Source: Stutzerimonas kunmingensis
Lineage (GTDB): Bacteria; Pseudomonadota; Gammaproteobacteria; Pseudomonadales; Pseudomonadaceae
NCBI RefSeq assembly: GCF_900114065.1
Contig: NZ_FORS01000004.1
Span: 310,001 to 374,000, forward strand
Direction: 5' to 3'
DNA: 64,000 nucleotides
Below the pieces are notes generated by a model, which was given only the letters and a program-made list of their open reading frames with translations, did no database searches and was not told the DNA's origin. A program made the position numbers and the translations under genes. Shown piece after piece: positions 34,944 to 43,855 of this stretch. How positions within the stretch are numbered: the stretch's first letter is position 1; each line of letters opens with the position of its first letter.

Positions 34944-35924
34944 ATGAATGAATCCCTTTGTGCCCGCCATCTCGAAGCCGCCGCGCTGCCGCTGATCGAT
35001 ATCGCCGGGCTGTTTTCTCCCGACCTTGCCGAGCGCACTGCCGTGGCCGAACGCATCGGCGCGGCCTGTCGCGAGGTCGGCTTCTTCTGCGTCGCCAACC
35101 ACGGCGTCGACCCGGCGCTACAACAGGCGGTGTTCGAGCAGGCGCGGGCCTTCTTTTCCCAGCCGGAAGCAGGCAAGCGTGCGCTGGACAAGGTGTTCTC
35201 GAACGCCAATCGCGGCTATGAGCCGTTGCGCGGTCAGGTGCTGGAAGCCGGTGCGCCGGCCGATCTCAAGGAAGGCTTCTATATCGGCGAGGAGTTGGCC
35301 GAGGACGACCCGCGGGTACTGGCCGGTCGCTTCAACCACGGTGCCAACCAGTGGCCAACCGAGCTTGCGGACTTTCGCCCGACCATGGAGCGCTATCGCG
35401 ATGCGATGAACGCCCTCGCGGCACGGCTGATGGGCGCCATCGCGCTCTCGCTGCAACTGCCGGAGGAACATTTCGCCGGCTTCTGCCGCGACTCCATGAG
35501 CACCCTGCGCCTGCTGCATTACCCGCCGCAGCCGACCAACGCCGCGCCCGGCGAGAAGGGCTGTGGCGCGCATACCGATTTCGGCGGGCTGACGCTGCTT
35601 CTGCAGGACGAGAACCCCGGCCTGCAGGTCTGGGATCGCCACAGCATGAGCTGGATTCACGCAGCGCCCGTGCCGGGCACCTATGTGGTCAACCTTGGCA
35701 ACATGATCGCCCGCTGGACCAACGACCAGTACCGCTCGACGCTTCACCGGGTGGTCAACATTTCCGGACGGGAGCGCTATAGCGTGCCGTTCTTCTTCAG
35801 CGGCAACCCGGACCATCTGGTCGAGTGCCTGCCGACCTGCCTCGCGGCGGGTGAAGCCCCTCGCTATCCCGCCGTGACGGTGGAAGAACACCACCGCGAA
35901 ATGTACCGGAGGACCTATGGCTGA
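34944..35924 (+). CDS. Isopenicillin-N-synthase-like 2OG-Fe(II) oxygenase (possible purine oxygenase)
   Basis: The 326-residue protein has a DIOX_N-type N-terminal region (LPLIDIAGLFS, REVGFFCVANHGVD) and a jelly-roll C-terminal domain. The iron ligands are H210 and D212 (GAHTDFGGLT) and H268 (LHRVV), and the 2-oxoglutarate-binding RYS is at 278-280. All catalytic residues are present. The substrate is not known from sequence. Because the operon also encodes an NMT1-type ABC transporter and a guanine-deaminase-like enzyme and has a xanthine-riboswitch-like leader, oxidation of xanthine or a related purine is a reasonable hypothesis. The ATG at 34944 was chosen by AGGAT 8 bases upstream. The stop overlaps the next gene by 8 bases. 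Confidence 0.9.
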   Translation: MNESLCARHLEAAALPLIDIAGLFSPDLAERTAVAERIGAACREVGFFCVANHGVDPALQQAVFEQARAFFSQPEAGKRALDKVFSNANRGYEPLRGQVLEAGAPADLKEGFYIGEELAEDDPRVLAGRFNHGANQWPTELADFRPTMERYRDAMNALAARLMGAIALSLQLPEEHFAGFCRDSMSTLRLLHYPPQPTNAAPGEKGCGAHTDFGGLTLLLQDENPGLQVWDRHSMSWIHAAPVPGTYVVNLGNMIARWTNDQYRSTLHRVVNISGRERYSVPFFFSGNPDHLVECLPTCLAAGEAPRYPAVTVEEHHREMYRRTYG

Positions 35925-36666
35925 CATCGTCCTCATCCACGGGGCCTGGGCCGGTAGCTGGGTCTGGGATTCGCTGCAGGATGGCCTGCGCGATGCCGGA
36001 CACAGACCCCACGCGATTGATCTGCCGGGCAACGGCCATGACGCCACGACACTCGCCGAAGTCTCGCTGCAGCGCTATGTCGAACACGTCGGCGCATTGA
36101 TCGAGACGCTGCCTGGTCCGATTCAGCTGGTGGCGCATTCCGGCGGCGGCGTCACTGCCACTGCCGTGGCCGAGGCTTATGCCGAGCGCATCGCCGGGGT
36201 CGCCTATGTCGCCGGCATGATGCTGCCCAGCGGCATGGGCTTCGGCGAACTCTGCGCCGAACTCGCCCGCGACTTCCCCGAGGTCAGCGGCATCGGCCCT
36301 TATCTCGAAGCCGCGCCCGGCGGCAGCCGCGTACCGGCCGATGCCGCCTGCGCCGTGTTCTTTCACGATGCACCGGCACAGGCCGCCATCGCTGCCGCAC
36401 GCCGCCTGACGGTGCAGCCCGATGGTGGCCGCGATATCGCCGCGCATTGGACCACCGCGCGTTTCGGTCGTCTGCCGCGCTTGTACATCGAAGCCGCGCA
36501 GGACCGCTCCGTGCTGCCACGGGTGCAACAGCGCATGCAGCAGCTGGTGCCTGGCGCCGAGCGGGTGGTGCTCGATTGCGGCCATGCGCCGCAATTGGCC
36601 ATGCCCGGCGCGCTGCTCGCTGCCCTGCTGGATTTCTTCGCTCGCCATCCTCATCCCGGGCACTGA
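35917..36666 (+). CDS. Alpha/beta hydrolase (SABP2/esterase-like)
   Basis: This 249-residue cytoplasmic protein starts with VLIHGAWAGSWVWDSL, the oxyanion-hole motif of plant SABP2/hydroxynitrile-lyase-like hydrolases. The nucleophile elbow is VAHSGGG. A late Asp (AAQDRS) and His (CGHAPQLAMP) complete the triad. It overlaps the oxygenase gene by 8 bases and probably acts on its product or on an ester or amide of the same pathway. No signal peptide is present. Substrate is unknown. Confidence 0.87.
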   Translation: MADIVLIHGAWAGSWVWDSLQDGLRDAGHRPHAIDLPGNGHDATTLAEVSLQRYVEHVGALIETLPGPIQLVAHSGGGVTATAVAEAYAERIAGVAYVAGMMLPSGMGFGELCAELARDFPEVSGIGPYLEAAPGGSRVPADAACAVFFHDAPAQAAIAAARRLTVQPDGGRDIAAHWTTARFGRLPRLYIEAAQDRSVLPRVQQRMQQLVPGAERVVLDCGHAPQLAMPGALLAALLDFFARHPHPGH

Positions 36667-36716
36667 CCCGTTTATTGCATCGCGCTTATCACGCCGAACC
36701 TTCAAGGAGCTTCACC

Positions 36717-37694
36717 ATGTTCAAGAAAACCCTGCTCGCCAGTGCCCTGCTCGCGCTGTTCAGCCAATCCGCCCTAGCCGCCGACAAGGTGCGCTGGCTC
36801 AACGACTGGTTGCCAGCCGGCGACAAGGCCGCGATCTACCTAGGTGTCGAGCAGGGCCTGTTCGCCGCCGAAGGCATCGACGTGGAAATCGCCAGTGCCC
36901 GTGGCGGTAGCGACGTGGTGACCAAGCTGGCCACCAACAGCGCGGACTTCGGCTCGGCCGGCCTGGCCTCGCTGCTGCAGGCCAAGGCCCAGGGCGAGGT
37001 GCCGGTGGTCGCCGTCGCCCCGATCTACAACAAGCAGCCGGACGCCTTCTTCACCACCGAGGGCTCGGGCATCAACAGCTTCAACGACATCGTCGGCAAG
37101 ACGGTGGCCACGCCGACCTTCTCTGCCTCCAACGTGGTCTGGCCACTGCTGCTGGAGCGCAACGGCATCGACCCGGCCAGCGTCAAGCTGCTCAAGCTCG
37201 ACCCCGGCGCGCTGGCACCGATGCTCGCCACCGGCAAGGTGGACGCCACCATCAACTGGCTGACCGTCGCGCCCGGCTTCGTCCGTGCCCTCGGCGAGGC
37301 GGACAAGACGCTGAAGACCATTCCCTGGTCGGAATACGGCTTCGAGGGCTACGGCCTGTCGCTGGTGGCTTCGCAACGCTTCGTACAGCGCAATCCCGAG
37401 GTCGCGAAGAAGTTCGTCAAGGCCTACCAGCAGGCGCAGAAGAACGCCATCGCCGACCCGGCTGCAGCGGCCGCCGCGCTGAAGAAAATGGTCGCCGAGG
37501 TCGACGAGCAGCAGGCCGAGGAGCAGTTCGCCGCCTCGGTACCGCTGATGCAGAACGAGATCAGCGCCGCCGAGGGCACCGGTTTCGACGCCAAGCGCCT
37601 GGCCACCACCTGGGAGTGGGTTGCCAAGGCGCAGGGCATGCAGATCGATGCCCTCGACCCGGCCAGCGCCATCGACACCAGCCTGAGCGAGTGA
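36717..37694 (+). CDS. NMT1/SsuA-type ABC transporter periplasmic binding protein
   Basis: The 325-residue precursor has a signal peptide (cleavage near ALA-ADKV) and the NMT1/THI5-like pattern VRWLNDWLPAGDKAAIYLGVEQGLFAAEGIDVEI, FGSAGLASLLQAKA and KTVATPTFSASNV. Relatives bind thiamine precursors, pyrimidines, taurine or purine-like compounds. AAGGAG lies upstream of the ATG at 36717. It starts the ABC-transporter part of the operon, with the ATPase 4 bases after its stop. The ligand is inferred from context to be a purine or a related heterocycle. Confidence 0.9.
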   Translation: MFKKTLLASALLALFSQSALAADKVRWLNDWLPAGDKAAIYLGVEQGLFAAEGIDVEIASARGGSDVVTKLATNSADFGSAGLASLLQAKAQGEVPVVAVAPIYNKQPDAFFTTEGSGINSFNDIVGKTVATPTFSASNVVWPLLLERNGIDPASVKLLKLDPGALAPMLATGKVDATINWLTVAPGFVRALGEADKTLKTIPWSEYGFEGYGLSLVASQRFVQRNPEVAKKFVKAYQQAQKNAIADPAAAAAALKKMVAEVDEQQAEEQFAASVPLMQNEISAAEGTGFDAKRLATTWEWVAKAQGMQIDALDPASAIDTSLSE

Positions 37695-37698
37695 AGCC

Positions 37699-38502
37699 AT
37701 GAATGCCGCCGTCCTGCCCGCCACGCCGCGCCCCAACATCAGCTTCGACCGGGTCAGCCAGGTCTTCACCTCCTCCGATGGCAGCGAGGTGGTGGCGCTG
37801 GACAACGCCAGTTTCGACATCGGCCGCCACGAGTTCATCGCCGTGCTCGGCCCCTCGGGCTGCGGCAAGTCCACGCTGCTGCGCATCCTCGCCGGGCTGG
37901 TACGTCCGACCCACGGCCAGGTCAGCATCTACGGCAGCCCGGTGGATGGCCCGCGCGACGAGATCGGCATCGTATTTCAGCGACCGACCCTGCTGCCGTG
38001 GCTGAACATCCGCGACAACCTGACCTTTCCCATGCGCCACAAATACGGCCGCGTCACCGCCCAGGAGATCACCCGCGGCGAGGAGCTGCTGGAGCTGGTG
38101 GGGCTGAAGGACTTCGGCAACAAGCGCCCGGACGAACTCTCCGGCGGTATGCAGCAGCGCGCGGCGATTGCCCGGGCGTTGCTGCACGACCCGGAAATCC
38201 TGCTGATGGACGAGCCCTTCTCGGCCCTCGACGCCCTGACCCGCGACGAGCTGAGCCTGGAGCTGCTGAACATCTGGACCCAACGCCCGAAGACGGTGCT
38301 GTTCATCACCCACTCGATTCCCGAAGCGCTGCTGCTGGCCGACCGCATCCTGGTGATGTCGGCGCGCCCCGGCCGTGTGCAGGAAATCATCGACGTCGAC
38401 CTGCCGCGCCCGCGGTCCATGGAAACCCTCACGGAGCCGCATTTCAATGAGCTCGCCAACCATATCCGCCGCAAGGTCTTCTCGCGCCATGCCGCCCATT
38501 AA
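37699..38502 (+). CDS. ABC transporter ATPase (SsuB/ThiZ-like)
   Basis: This 267-residue ATPase has Walker A GPSGCGKST, Q-loop IVFQRPTLLPWLNI, signature LSGGMQQRAAIARAL, Walker B LLMDEPFSALD and H-loop FITHSIPEA, all intact. It belongs to the nitrate/sulfonate/thiamine-precursor group and energises the permease encoded next, whose start lies inside this gene. It acts on the cytoplasmic face of the inner membrane. Confidence 0.94.
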   Translation: MNAAVLPATPRPNISFDRVSQVFTSSDGSEVVALDNASFDIGRHEFIAVLGPSGCGKSTLLRILAGLVRPTHGQVSIYGSPVDGPRDEIGIVFQRPTLLPWLNIRDNLTFPMRHKYGRVTAQEITRGEELLELVGLKDFGNKRPDELSGGMQQRAAIARALLHDPEILLMDEPFSALDALTRDELSLELLNIWTQRPKTVLFITHSIPEALLLADRILVMSARPGRVQEIIDVDLPRPRSMETLTEPHFNELANHIRRKVFSRHAAH

Positions 38503-39283
38503 GCCCAGGGCGCTGCGCCTGAAGGCCCAGGCCGACCGTTTCGCGCCCTGGCTAGCCCTGCTCGTTCTGCTGCTGATCTGGGAAGCGGCCTGCCGCCTGC
38601 TCAAGCTGCCGAGCTTCGTGCTGCCCTCGCCCAGCGCCATCTTCGCGGCGACGCAGAAGGTCGGCCTCGGTGCCTGGGCCGAGCATATCTTCGCCACGCT
38701 GCGGGTGACGCTGATGGGCTACGGCCTGTCGATCCTGATCGGCATCCCGCTGGCCATCGCCCTGGCCTCTTCACGGGTGATGTCGCGCACGCTGTATCCG
38801 CTGCTGGTGATCGTGCAGTCCACGCCCATCGTCGCGGTGGCGCCGATCATCGTGGTGGTGATGGGCGCCGGCGACCTGCCGCGGGTATTCATCACCTTCC
38901 TGATCGCCTTCTTCCCCATCGTGGTGTCCTGCGTCACCGGCCTCCTGGCGACGCCGGAGGAGCTGGTGGAACTGTCGCGCTCGCTGGGCGCATCGAAGGC
39001 CCGCGAGTACCGCAACATCCGCCTGCCCTATGCGATTCCACACCTGTTCTCGGCGCTGCGCATCTCCATCACCCTGGCGGTGATCGGCGCGGTGGTCGCC
39101 GAGTTCGTCGCGGCGGAAAAAGGCCTGGGCTACTTCATCAACTTCTCCACCTCGATGTTCCAGGTGCCGCAAGCCTTCGCCGCGTTGATGATGCTGGTGG
39201 TGATCAGCCTGCTGCTGTTCCACCTGATCGGATTGCTGCAGAAGGTCTGCTTTCCCTGGAGTCTGCCCAAGGCTGGGCATTGA
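38489..39283 (+). CDS. ABC transporter permease (SsuC/ThiX-like)
   Basis: The 264-residue protein has about six membrane segments, starting with FAPWLALLVLLLIWEAACRL. The cytoplasmic EAA-type loop ELSRSLGASKAREYRNIRLP couples to the ATPase. The ATG at 38489 overlaps the ATPase gene by 14 bases. Together with the two preceding genes it completes a binding-protein-dependent importer. Confidence 0.93.
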   Translation: MPPIKPRALRLKAQADRFAPWLALLVLLLIWEAACRLLKLPSFVLPSPSAIFAATQKVGLGAWAEHIFATLRVTLMGYGLSILIGIPLAIALASSRVMSRTLYPLLVIVQSTPIVAVAPIIVVVMGAGDLPRVFITFLIAFFPIVVSCVTGLLATPEELVELSRSLGASKAREYRNIRLPYAIPHLFSALRISITLAVIGAVVAEFVAAEKGLGYFINFSTSMFQVPQAFAALMMLVVISLLLFHLIGLLQKVCFPWSLPKAGH

Positions 39284-39319
39284 AACCCACCACATCATCA
39301 TCTCAGTCTGGATAACGCC

Positions 39320-39790
39320 ATGCCTCTCGACGATCTCGCGCTGCTGCGCAAAAGCTTCGACGTCGCCCGCCGCGCGCTGGAAAACGGCACCCACCCGTTC
39401 GGCGCCATCCTGGTCGGGCCGGACGGTGAAGTGCTGCTGGAACAGGGCAACGCCTATATGCCCGACCACGACATGACCGGCCACGCCGAGCGTGTACTGA
39501 TGACCCGCGCCTCGACCCGCTACACACCGGAATTCCTCTCGCGCTGCACCATGTACACCTCCGCCGAACCCTGCGCCATGTGCGCCGGGGCCGCTTACTG
39601 GGTCGGGCTGGGTCGCGTGGTCTATGGGCTTTCCGAGCACAGCCTGAAGGACATCACCGGCAACCATCCGGAGAACCCGACGCTGGACCTGCCCTGCCGC
39701 ATCGTCTTCGAAGCCGGCCAGCGCAAGGTCGAAGTCGTCGGGCCGCTGCTGGAAGACGAGGCTGCTGCCCTGCACGAAGGCATCTGGTAG
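39320..39790 (+). CDS. Nucleoside/guanine deaminase of the CDA superfamily
   Basis: The 156-residue protein has the zinc and proton-shuttle motifs of cytidine-deaminase-fold enzymes: GHAER (His ligand, catalytic Glu) and EPCAMC (two Cys ligands). Length and YTSAEPCAMCAGAAYWVGL resemble GuaD-type guanine deaminases more than cytidine deaminases or TadA. A guanine deaminase would make xanthine, which fits the riboswitch-like leader and transporter of this operon. It is 36 bases after the permease and looks like the last gene of the operon. Adenine or other amino-purines remain possible substrates. Confidence 0.85.
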   Translation: MPLDDLALLRKSFDVARRALENGTHPFGAILVGPDGEVLLEQGNAYMPDHDMTGHAERVLMTRASTRYTPEFLSRCTMYTSAEPCAMCAGAAYWVGLGRVVYGLSEHSLKDITGNHPENPTLDLPCRIVFEAGQRKVEVVGPLLEDEAAALHEGIW

Positions 39791-39912
39791 GGGGCGCCAG
39801 AATCAGGCAAGCGCCCGGCAGGATCGCCATAACGCCGCCACCGCCCTCCGTCGCAACATTCGAACCACGGCGTCACCGACGTCGCCCGAATCAACCTGCG
39901 GACGACAAACCC

Positions 39913-40650
39913 ATGTCGAACATCACCGGCAAAATCGTACTCATCACCGGCGCCAGCAGCGGCATCGGCGAAGCCACGGCGCGCCTGCTGGCGGCCCAGG
40001 GCGCAACTGTCGTGCTGGGCGCGCGACGCCTGGATCGGCTGGAAAAGCTTGTCGCCGAGATCGACGAAAGCGGTGGTATCGCCGCCTGCCGCGCGCTGGA
40101 CGTGACCAGTCGCGAGAGCACCCAGGCCTTCGTCGACTTCGCCGAACAGCGCTTCGGCCGCGTCGATGTAATCGTCAACAACGCCGGGGTAATGCCGCTT
40201 TCACCGCTGGACGCACTGAAGGTGGACGAGTGGGACCGGATGATCGACGTGAACATCCGCGGCGTGCTGCACGGAATCGCCGCCGGCCTGCCGCTGATGC
40301 AGCGCCAGCGCGCCGGCCAGTTCGTCAACATCGCCTCCATCGGCGCCTACGCGGTGAGCCCGACCGCAGCGGTGTACTGCGCCACCAAGTACGCGGTGCG
40401 GGCCATCTCCGAAGGCCTGCGCCAGGAGGTCGGCGGCGATATTCGCGTGACCCTGGTTTCCCCCGGCGTCACCGAATCGGAACTGGCCGAGAGCATTTCC
40501 GATGACAGCGCCCGCTCGGCCATGGACGACTTCCGCCGCATCGCCATTCCGGCCGAAGCCATCGCCCGCGCCATCGCCTATGCCATCGACCAGCCGGCCG
40601 ATGTCGACGTCAGTGAACTGGTGGTTCGCCCCACCGCCAGCCCCTACTGA
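39913..40650 (+). CDS. Short-chain dehydrogenase/reductase
   Basis: The 245-residue SDR has the cofactor motif VLITGASSGIGEATARLL, NNAGVMPLSPLD, Ser in NIASIGAYAV and YCATKYAVRA (YxxxK). It resembles the YdfG/serine-dehydrogenase-like SDR group. It is followed 10 bases later by a CMD-family gene with which it forms an operon. The convergent AraC regulator at 41118 is a likely controller, since such trios are common. The substrate is unknown. Confidence 0.9.
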   Translation: MSNITGKIVLITGASSGIGEATARLLAAQGATVVLGARRLDRLEKLVAEIDESGGIAACRALDVTSRESTQAFVDFAEQRFGRVDVIVNNAGVMPLSPLDALKVDEWDRMIDVNIRGVLHGIAAGLPLMQRQRAGQFVNIASIGAYAVSPTAAVYCATKYAVRAISEGLRQEVGGDIRVTLVSPGVTESELAESISDDSARSAMDDFRRIAIPAEAIARAIAYAIDQPADVDVSELVVRPTASPY

Positions 40651-40660
40651 GGGCGCCGCC

Positions 40661-41116
40661 GTGACCCTTCGTACAGGCAACACCCTGGCCGCGGCCTGCC
40701 TGGCCGTGTTCGGCTCGCTGACCTTCGCCTCGCTGGAAGCCGCCGGCAACGAGCGGCACGAACGTGGCGTCGAGGTGATGGATCACTTGTCCGGCGGTGC
40801 CGGGCAACCGGTACTCGAAGCGCTTCGCGAGGACTATCCCTTTCTCGCCGAGGGCATCACCCAGTACGCATTGGGCGATGTCTGGGGACGCAACGAGCTG
40901 GATGATCGCACCCGCCAACTGGCAGTGATCGCCGCCTTCGCCGCTCAGGGCAATCTGCAGTACATGAAGGTGCACGCCGGCTACGCGTTGCGCCTGGGCG
41001 TCACCCGTGAGGAGCTCAAGGAGGTGGTCTACCTGACCACCGTGACCGCCGGCTTTCCCCGCGCCATCGATGCCGCTCAGGCATTGCGCGAGGTGCCGGA
41101 CCCGGCGCCGCGCTGA
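40661..41116 (+). CDS. Carboxymuconolactone decarboxylase (CMD)-family protein, possible exported form
   Basis: The 151-residue protein starts at GTG 40661, with GAGGG 7 bases upstream. Residues about 8-28 are hydrophobic (LAAACLAVFGSLTFASLEA), suggesting export or a membrane anchor, which is unusual for this family. The CMD core follows: DVWGRNELDDRTRQLAVIAAFAAQG and HAGYALRLGVTREELKEV. It lacks the CxxC of AhpD-like members. It forms an operon with the SDR. Its stop and that of the AraC gene are one base apart. Function is unknown. Confidence 0.83.
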   Translation: MTLRTGNTLAAACLAVFGSLTFASLEAAGNERHERGVEVMDHLSGGAGQPVLEALREDYPFLAEGITQYALGDVWGRNELDDRTRQLAVIAAFAAQGNLQYMKVHAGYALRLGVTREELKEVVYLTTVTAGFPRAIDAAQALREVPDPAPR

Positions 41117-41117
41117 A

Positions 41118-42038
41118 TTACGCGGTGCTGCGCAGCCGGGCCAGATCCTTCACCGGCGAGGCGCCGAACAGCCGGCTGTACTCGCGGCTGAACTGCGAGG
41201 GGCTTTCGTAGCCGACCCGGTAGCCGGCGCTGGACACATCGAGTCCCTCGGCGATCAGCAGCCGCCGCGCCTCCTGCAGGCGCAGCTGTTTTTGGTACTG
41301 CAGCGGGCTCATGGCCGTCAGCGCCTTGAAGCGGTGATGCAGCGTAGAGCTGCTGAGGTTGACCCGTTGCGCGAGTTCGTCGATGCGCAGCGGTTCGACA
41401 TAGTTGCGGTTCAGCCATTCGATGGCGCGGGTGACACGATGGCCCTGGCTGTCGCGCACTGCGATCTCATGCAGGTGGCGCCCCTGCCGGCCGCAGAGCA
41501 GCCGGTAAAAGATCTCGCGCATGGCCAGCGGCGCCAGCACCGGGATGTCCTGCGGACTGGCGAGCAGTCGCACCAGGCGCAGCGTGGCATCCAGCAACGG
41601 CGCATCGATGCGGTCCAGATAGACACCGCGCGCCGGCCCTTCCACGGGCTGGCTCAACGGCGAGCTTTCGGCCACCAGGGTGGCGACCATTGCCGGGTCG
41701 ATATCCAGGCGGATGCACAGGTACGGCTCGCCGGACGAAGCCTCCAACACGCGACCGGCCACCGGCACGGTGACCGAGACCACCAGGTAGTGCAGCGCAT
41801 CGTAGGTGTACAGCTCGTCGCCCAGGCGCACCTCCTTGCTGCCCTGCACGATGATGCATAGCGCCGGCTTGTGCAGCCCGTGCACCAGTTCGCTCGGCGC
41901 GCTGCAGCGGATCAGGTAGAGGTCGTCAATCGCGGTGGGATGCATGCCGTCGTCGCGCAAGAGGCCATCGATCAGCCGCGCCAAGGCGGCACGCTGGGCA
42001 ATCGTTTCCTCGGCGGAATGAAGGTCCATCTGGTTCAT
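41118..42038 (-). CDS. AraC-family transcriptional regulator
   Basis: The 306-residue protein has an N-terminal AraC-type cupin region (HGLHKPALCIIVQGSKEVRLG) and two C-terminal HTH motifs (LRIDELAQRVNLSSSTLHHR and LDVSSAGYRVGYESPSQFSR). It belongs to the group that controls adjacent SDR and aldo-keto reductase genes, so the SDR-CMD pair is the probable target. It is divergent from the nucleoside ABC transporter and could act there too. The ATG at 42038 or 42029 could be used; no strong ribosome site is seen. Confidence 0.9.
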   Translation of the reverse strand: MNQMDLHSAEETIAQRAALARLIDGLLRDDGMHPTAIDDLYLIRCSAPSELVHGLHKPALCIIVQGSKEVRLGDELYTYDALHYLVVSVTVPVAGRVLEASSGEPYLCIRLDIDPAMVATLVAESSPLSQPVEGPARGVYLDRIDAPLLDATLRLVRLLASPQDIPVLAPLAMREIFYRLLCGRQGRHLHEIAVRDSQGHRVTRAIEWLNRNYVEPLRIDELAQRVNLSSSTLHHRFKALTAMSPLQYQKQLRLQEARRLLIAEGLDVSSAGYRVGYESPSQFSREYSRLFGASPVKDLARLRSTA

Positions 42039-42114
42039 GCAGGCAACCGGTGGAAGCGGAAAGGACGGTTAGCTTAGCAGCCCATCCGGCCCGCGGTCGT
42101 CCCGCCCCATGGCA

Positions 42115-42162
42115 GTGCATCGACACGACGGTGTCACCGAGTGAAGCACCAAAGCGATGCAC
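42115..42162. promoter_or_regulatory. Nested dyad between AraC and nucleoside-transporter genes
   Basis: GTGCATCG (42115-42122) and CGATGCAC (42155-42162) flank a smaller perfect dyad, CGGTG-T-CACCG (42129-42139). It lies about 77-124 bases from the AraC start and 101-148 bases from the transporter ATG. It is a candidate operator for the transporter; the protein that binds is not known. Confidence 0.4.
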
Positions 42163-42262
42163 CGGCTAACATCGTCGCATGGCTAACCGGTGGCGCAGCT
42201 GCCGTGGCCACGTCGCACCTCAATTCCTGACTGCCTGGCCAGCTTTTTGCTACACCCTGGTC

Positions 42263-43843
42263 ATGAAAAACCCAGCGGACGCCTCCATGCCCGATTCCCA
42301 GACCGCGCGCCTCCAGCTCTGCGGCATAACCAAACAGTACCCAGGCTGCCTGGCCAACGACCGTATCGACCTGTCGATCCAGCCGGGCGAGATCCACGCC
42401 CTGCTCGGCGAGAACGGCGCCGGCAAGAGCACCCTGATGAAGATCATCTACGGCGTGACCCAGCCGGACGCCGGCGAAATCCACTGGCAAGGCGAACGGG
42501 TGACCATGCGCGACCCGGCGCAGGCCCGCGAGCGCGGCATCGGCATGGTGTTCCAGCACTTCTCGCTGTTCGAGACGCTCTCGGTAGCGGAGAACATCGC
42601 CCTGGCGCTGGGCGCCAAGGCCGGTACGCCGAAACAGTTGGAGCCGAAGATCCGCGAGGTCTCGCAGCGCTACGGCATGCCGCTGGAGCCGCAACGGCTG
42701 GTGCACAGCCTGTCCATCGGCGAGCGCCAGCGGGTGGAGATCATCCGTTGCCTGATGCAGGACATCCGCCTGCTGATTCTCGACGAACCGACCTCGGTGC
42801 TCACCCCGCAGGAGGCCGACGAGCTGTTCGTGACCCTGCGCCGGCTGGCGGCCGAGGGCTGCAGCATCCTGTTCATCAGCCACAAGCTCAATGAAGTGCG
42901 CGCGCTGTGCCAGAGCGCCACGGTGCTGCGCGCCGGTCGCGTGTCCGGTGAATGCATCCCCGCCGAATGCTCGGACCTGGAACTGGCGCGGCTGATGGTC
43001 GGCGATGCCGAGGGGCTGGAAGCCGAATACCCGAAGAGCGAGGGCCGCGCGCCGTTCCTGCGCGTGGAGCGGCTGTCCTGGCACAACGCCGATCCGTTCG
43101 GCGTGTCCCTCGAAGAGGTGGACCTGGAGGTACGCACCGGCGAGATCGTCGGCATCGCCGGGGTCGCCGGCAACGGCCAGGACGAGCTGCTCGCCCTGCT
43201 CAGTGGCGAACAGCGCCTGCCGGCCGCACAGGCCATGCGCATTCGTTTTCTCGGTGACGATGTCGCCCACCTGCGCCCCGACGCCCGCCGTCGCCATGGT
43301 ATGGCCTTCGTGCCGGCCGAACGCCTCGGTCACGGCGCGGTGCCGAGCATGAGCCTGGCCGACAACGGCCTGCTCACCGCCTATCAGCAGACCGGCATGG
43401 TCGAGCAGGGCATGATCCGCCGCGGCAAGGTGCGCGCCTTCGCCGAACAGGTCATCCAGCGCTTCGCCGTGAAGACGCCGGACGCACAGACCCCGGCGGC
43501 AAGTCTGTCCGGCGGCAACCTGCAGAAATTCATCCTTGGTCGCGAAATCCTGCAGCAGCCGAAGCTGCTGATCGCCGCGCACCCGACCTGGGGCGTGGAC
43601 GTCGGCGCGGCAGCAGCGATCCACCGCGCGCTGATCGAACTGCGCGATGCCGGCGCGGCGATCCTGGTGATCTCCGAAGACCTCGAGGAGCTGTTCCAGA
43701 TCAGCGACCGCATCGCCGCCCTGAGCGACGGCAGGCTGTCGCCACAGCGCGCTACTGCCAGCACCTGCCCGGTCGAAGTCGGCCGCTGGATGGCCGGCCA
43801 GTTCGATACCAGCGACACCCCTGTTTCCACCTCTGCCGCCTGA
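42263..43843 (+). CDS. Nucleoside-type ABC transporter ATPase (NupA/YufO-like, two ATPase domains)
   Basis: The 526-residue protein has two ABC domains. The first is complete: Walker A GENGAGKST, signature LSIGERQRVEI, Walker B LLILDEPTSVL. The second has the degenerate P-loop GVAGNGQDELL and signature LSGGNLQKFILGRE, as is normal for the sugar and BMP-type nucleoside importers. Homologues pair with two permeases and a BMP-family lipoprotein to import guanosine, xanthosine or other nucleosides. Both permeases follow. The ATG at 42263 was chosen over one at 42287, but neither has a clear ribosome site. Confidence 0.88.
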   Translation: MKNPADASMPDSQTARLQLCGITKQYPGCLANDRIDLSIQPGEIHALLGENGAGKSTLMKIIYGVTQPDAGEIHWQGERVTMRDPAQARERGIGMVFQHFSLFETLSVAENIALALGAKAGTPKQLEPKIREVSQRYGMPLEPQRLVHSLSIGERQRVEIIRCLMQDIRLLILDEPTSVLTPQEADELFVTLRRLAAEGCSILFISHKLNEVRALCQSATVLRAGRVSGECIPAECSDLELARLMVGDAEGLEAEYPKSEGRAPFLRVERLSWHNADPFGVSLEEVDLEVRTGEIVGIAGVAGNGQDELLALLSGEQRLPAAQAMRIRFLGDDVAHLRPDARRRHGMAFVPAERLGHGAVPSMSLADNGLLTAYQQTGMVEQGMIRRGKVRAFAEQVIQRFAVKTPDAQTPAASLSGGNLQKFILGREILQQPKLLIAAHPTWGVDVGAAAAIHRALIELRDAGAAILVISEDLEELFQISDRIAALSDGRLSPQRATASTCPVEVGRWMAGQFDTSDTPVSTSAA

Positions 43844-43855
43844 CGAGAATCCATC

